Source: JBCDCU01 sp039180865
GTDB lineage: Bacteria; Pseudomonadota; Alphaproteobacteria; Rhizobiales; JACESI01
NCBI GenBank assembly: GCA_039180865.1
Contig: JBCDCZ010000105.1
Coordinates: 1-13,726, forward strand
Length of the DNA: 13,726 nt
Direction of reading: 5' to 3'
Every line of letters begins with the position of its first letter. Position 1 is the first letter of the stretch. The position numbers and the translations under genes were made by a program. This document shows, one piece after another, positions 12,502 to 13,726 of this stretch. Under the pieces are notes generated by a model that worked only from the letters and a program-made list of their open reading frames with translations, had not been told where the DNA came from and searched no databases.

Positions 12502-13446
12502 ATGAATTTACGTGACCTGAAATATGTCGAGGCAGTGGCGAAGTACCGAAACTTCAGTCGGGCCGCTGACGCGACGAATGTGAGCCAGCCCGCCCTTTCC
12601 AGCCAGATCCGAAAACTTGAGCAGGAACTTGGGAGCGATCTCTTCGACCGCAAACCCGGTGACGTTCAATTGACGAAGTTCGGGGAACGGGTTGTCGACG
12701 CTGTTCGGCAGATCAATCTGCTCGCCGACGGTATCCGCGAAGCCGCGATGGAATTTCGCGATGTTGAAGCGGTTCCCCTGCGGCTCGGCATGACGCCCAC
12801 CCTGGCACCTTACCTGACACAATACTTCATCGAAATGCTGTCCGGCATTTACCCGTCCCTACGCGTGGTAATCATTGAAGACAAACCCGCGCAGCTCGCT
12901 GAGATGGTCGAGCGGCAAGACATCGACTGCGCCCTCCTTGCCTGGCGAACCCACCAGGCGCTTTATGATGCGGATGACGAAGACGCGCTCAACTTCATAT
13001 CGCTTTGGTTTGAACCGCTTTATCTGGCGGCTAGAAATGATCATCCGGTACTAACCGGCGCTACAATCCGGGCAAAGGATGTACCAGGCGACTATCTGAT
13101 ACGCTTTAAAGTTCCGTTCGGGTATGAACTAGAGGCTGATCTTCCCGTCACAACGCCGGAAGTTGCCGAGGCACTCGGCTTCGACCTCGATCGCGCGCGG
13201 TTTGAGACAGTCTGCCGAAACCTTCAGTTCAGCGATGCCTGCACTTTGGTCAACGCCATCGCCTCAAATCAGTTCACGCGCGAAGGGCTGGGGCTCAAAT
13301 ATATGGAATTCGAAGACAACGGCAATTTGCGCGAACTCGGCGTGGTCCATCGAAAGAATTATCCCCGCGCGTCGATTATCGCGAGCATAAAAACCTACAT
13401 TAACGAATTCCCTCCTGCCGGGGTGCGGCCTGCTTCAGAGACTTGA
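12502..13446 (+). CDS. LysR family regulator, OxyR-like DNA-binding domain
   Basis: A 314-residue LysR-type regulator. Residues 1-60 (MNLRDLKYVEAVAKYRNFSR, AADATNVSQPALSSQIRKLE, LGSDLFDR) are very close in style to OxyR. The effector domain (about 90-300) diverges: the OxyR peroxide-sensing motif with its two cysteines is not at the expected place, but C238 and C247 show the same C-x8-C spacing a little further on. A large insertion-like segment rich in acidic residues (150-165) is also present. ATG 12502 is chosen as it begins at the conserved domain; the frame opens at a GTG at 12451. It diverges from the lipocalin gene across 103 bases. Calling it OxyR would go beyond the evidence. Confidence 0.85.
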   Translation: MNLRDLKYVEAVAKYRNFSRAADATNVSQPALSSQIRKLEQELGSDLFDRKPGDVQLTKFGERVVDAVRQINLLADGIREAAMEFRDVEAVPLRLGMTPTLAPYLTQYFIEMLSGIYPSLRVVIIEDKPAQLAEMVERQDIDCALLAWRTHQALYDADDEDALNFISLWFEPLYLAARNDHPVLTGATIRAKDVPGDYLIRFKVPFGYELEADLPVTTPEVAEALGFDLDRARFETVCRNLQFSDACTLVNAIASNQFTREGLGLKYMEFEDNGNLRELGVVHRKNYPRASIIASIKTYINEFPPAGVRPASET

Positions 13447-13726
13447 TTATCAGACTTCTAAGGTCACAGCAGAAGGGGTCAGCTTGCGCTTCTATCTTGC
13501 CTTTTAAGGATCCCGACACCGCACAAATCGCGATTCCTTCAACACCCGCGACATCTCAAGTTCATAATTTTGCACGCGTTTCGTGCGCTTTTTTCGCTCA
13601 CAGGTTTTGACATATCCGTGATCGACGGCTGCGAGCTCAAACAGACCTTTTACTGAGATCCAAGTCTCAAGCTTCTGAAATTAAATCTTTTTTAAGTATA
13701 GCAAACTGACCCGATCACCCGGTATA
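13447..13726. other. Intergenic tail without a recognised gene
   Basis: These 280 bases follow the last LysR gene and hold a terminator-like hairpin near 13572-13594. The rest is partly AT-rich (13680-13710). An open frame of 58 codons on the minus strand (13504-13680) has no start codon near its 5' end and no recognisable motif. A lone TTGACA at 13607 has no -10 partner. A gene beyond the right edge may be controlled from the AT-rich end. Confidence 0.6.
13572..13594 (+). terminator. Rho-independent-type terminator after the last LysR gene
   Basis: GCACG (13572-13576) and CGTGC (13582-13586) pair around a 5-base loop, followed two bases later by six T (13589-13594). The stem is short but fits an intrinsic terminator on the plus strand, about 125 bases after the LysR stop. 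Confidence 0.55.

Noticed and set aside
12502..13446. Naming the last LysR gene oxyR
   Set aside because: The peroxide-sensing cysteine motif is not in the right place, and no catalase or ahpC gene is adjacent.
13607..13612. TTGACA as a -35 box
   Set aside because: No -10-like sequence at 15-19 bases downstream and no following gene in the window.
13504..13680. Open frame of 58 codons on the minus strand rich in Lys/Arg
   Set aside because: No start codon near its 5' end, no ribosome site and no recognised motif; it also crosses the terminator hairpin.

Overview
The window looks like an accessory region of an alphaproteobacterial chromosome. The basis is mid-range GC, Shine-Dalgarno-led genes, many small LysR-type units, and protein styles common in Hyphomicrobiales/Rhodobacterales; the exact genus cannot be told. 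No rRNA, tRNA, CRISPR array, insertion sequence or phage gene was seen. About seventeen genes fill the window, and eight of them (one cut by the left edge) encode transcription factors.

Layout. 1-136 (-) is the N-terminus of a TetR repressor, divergent from an alpha/beta hydrolase (211-1068). 2935-1112 (-) is a two-gene operon: an HD-domain mixed-valent diiron oxygenase resembling TmpB/PhnZ, then a Rieske oxygenase of the carnitine/glycine-betaine type. A GcvA-like LysR gene (3043-3945) diverges from it. A second LysR gene (4832-3954, -) diverges from an Hsp31/DJ-1-like gene and an SDR gene (4930-6357). A MarR gene (6850-6380, -) diverges from another SDR gene (7012-7947). A third LysR gene (8863-7979, -) diverges from a four-gene run (8977-11042): AhpD-like carboxymuconolactone decarboxylase family protein, DUF2892 membrane protein, DUF4345 membrane protein, and a Tag-like DNA glycosylase. 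An SmtB/ArsR-type repressor and a 55-aa SmtA-type metallothionein form an operon (11209-11714). A lipocalin (12398-11817, -) diverges from a fourth LysR gene (12502-13446). The last 280 bases hold a terminator-like hairpin and no convincing gene.

How the genes work together. Most units have the same form: one regulator, a short shared promoter region with visible dyads, and one to four effector genes pointing away (in the metallothionein unit the regulator leads the operon instead). The effectors suggest chemical-stress handling (aldehydes/glyoxals, peroxides, alkylated DNA, metals, lipids) plus one catabolic unit. That unit, Rieske + TmpB-like HD oxygenase + LysR, is the most interesting system. 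It is consistent with breakdown of a trimethylammonium compound, possibly the phosphonate TMAEP, in which the HD enzyme would make glycine betaine and the Rieske enzyme would act before or after it. That pathway is inference from family membership and gene order.
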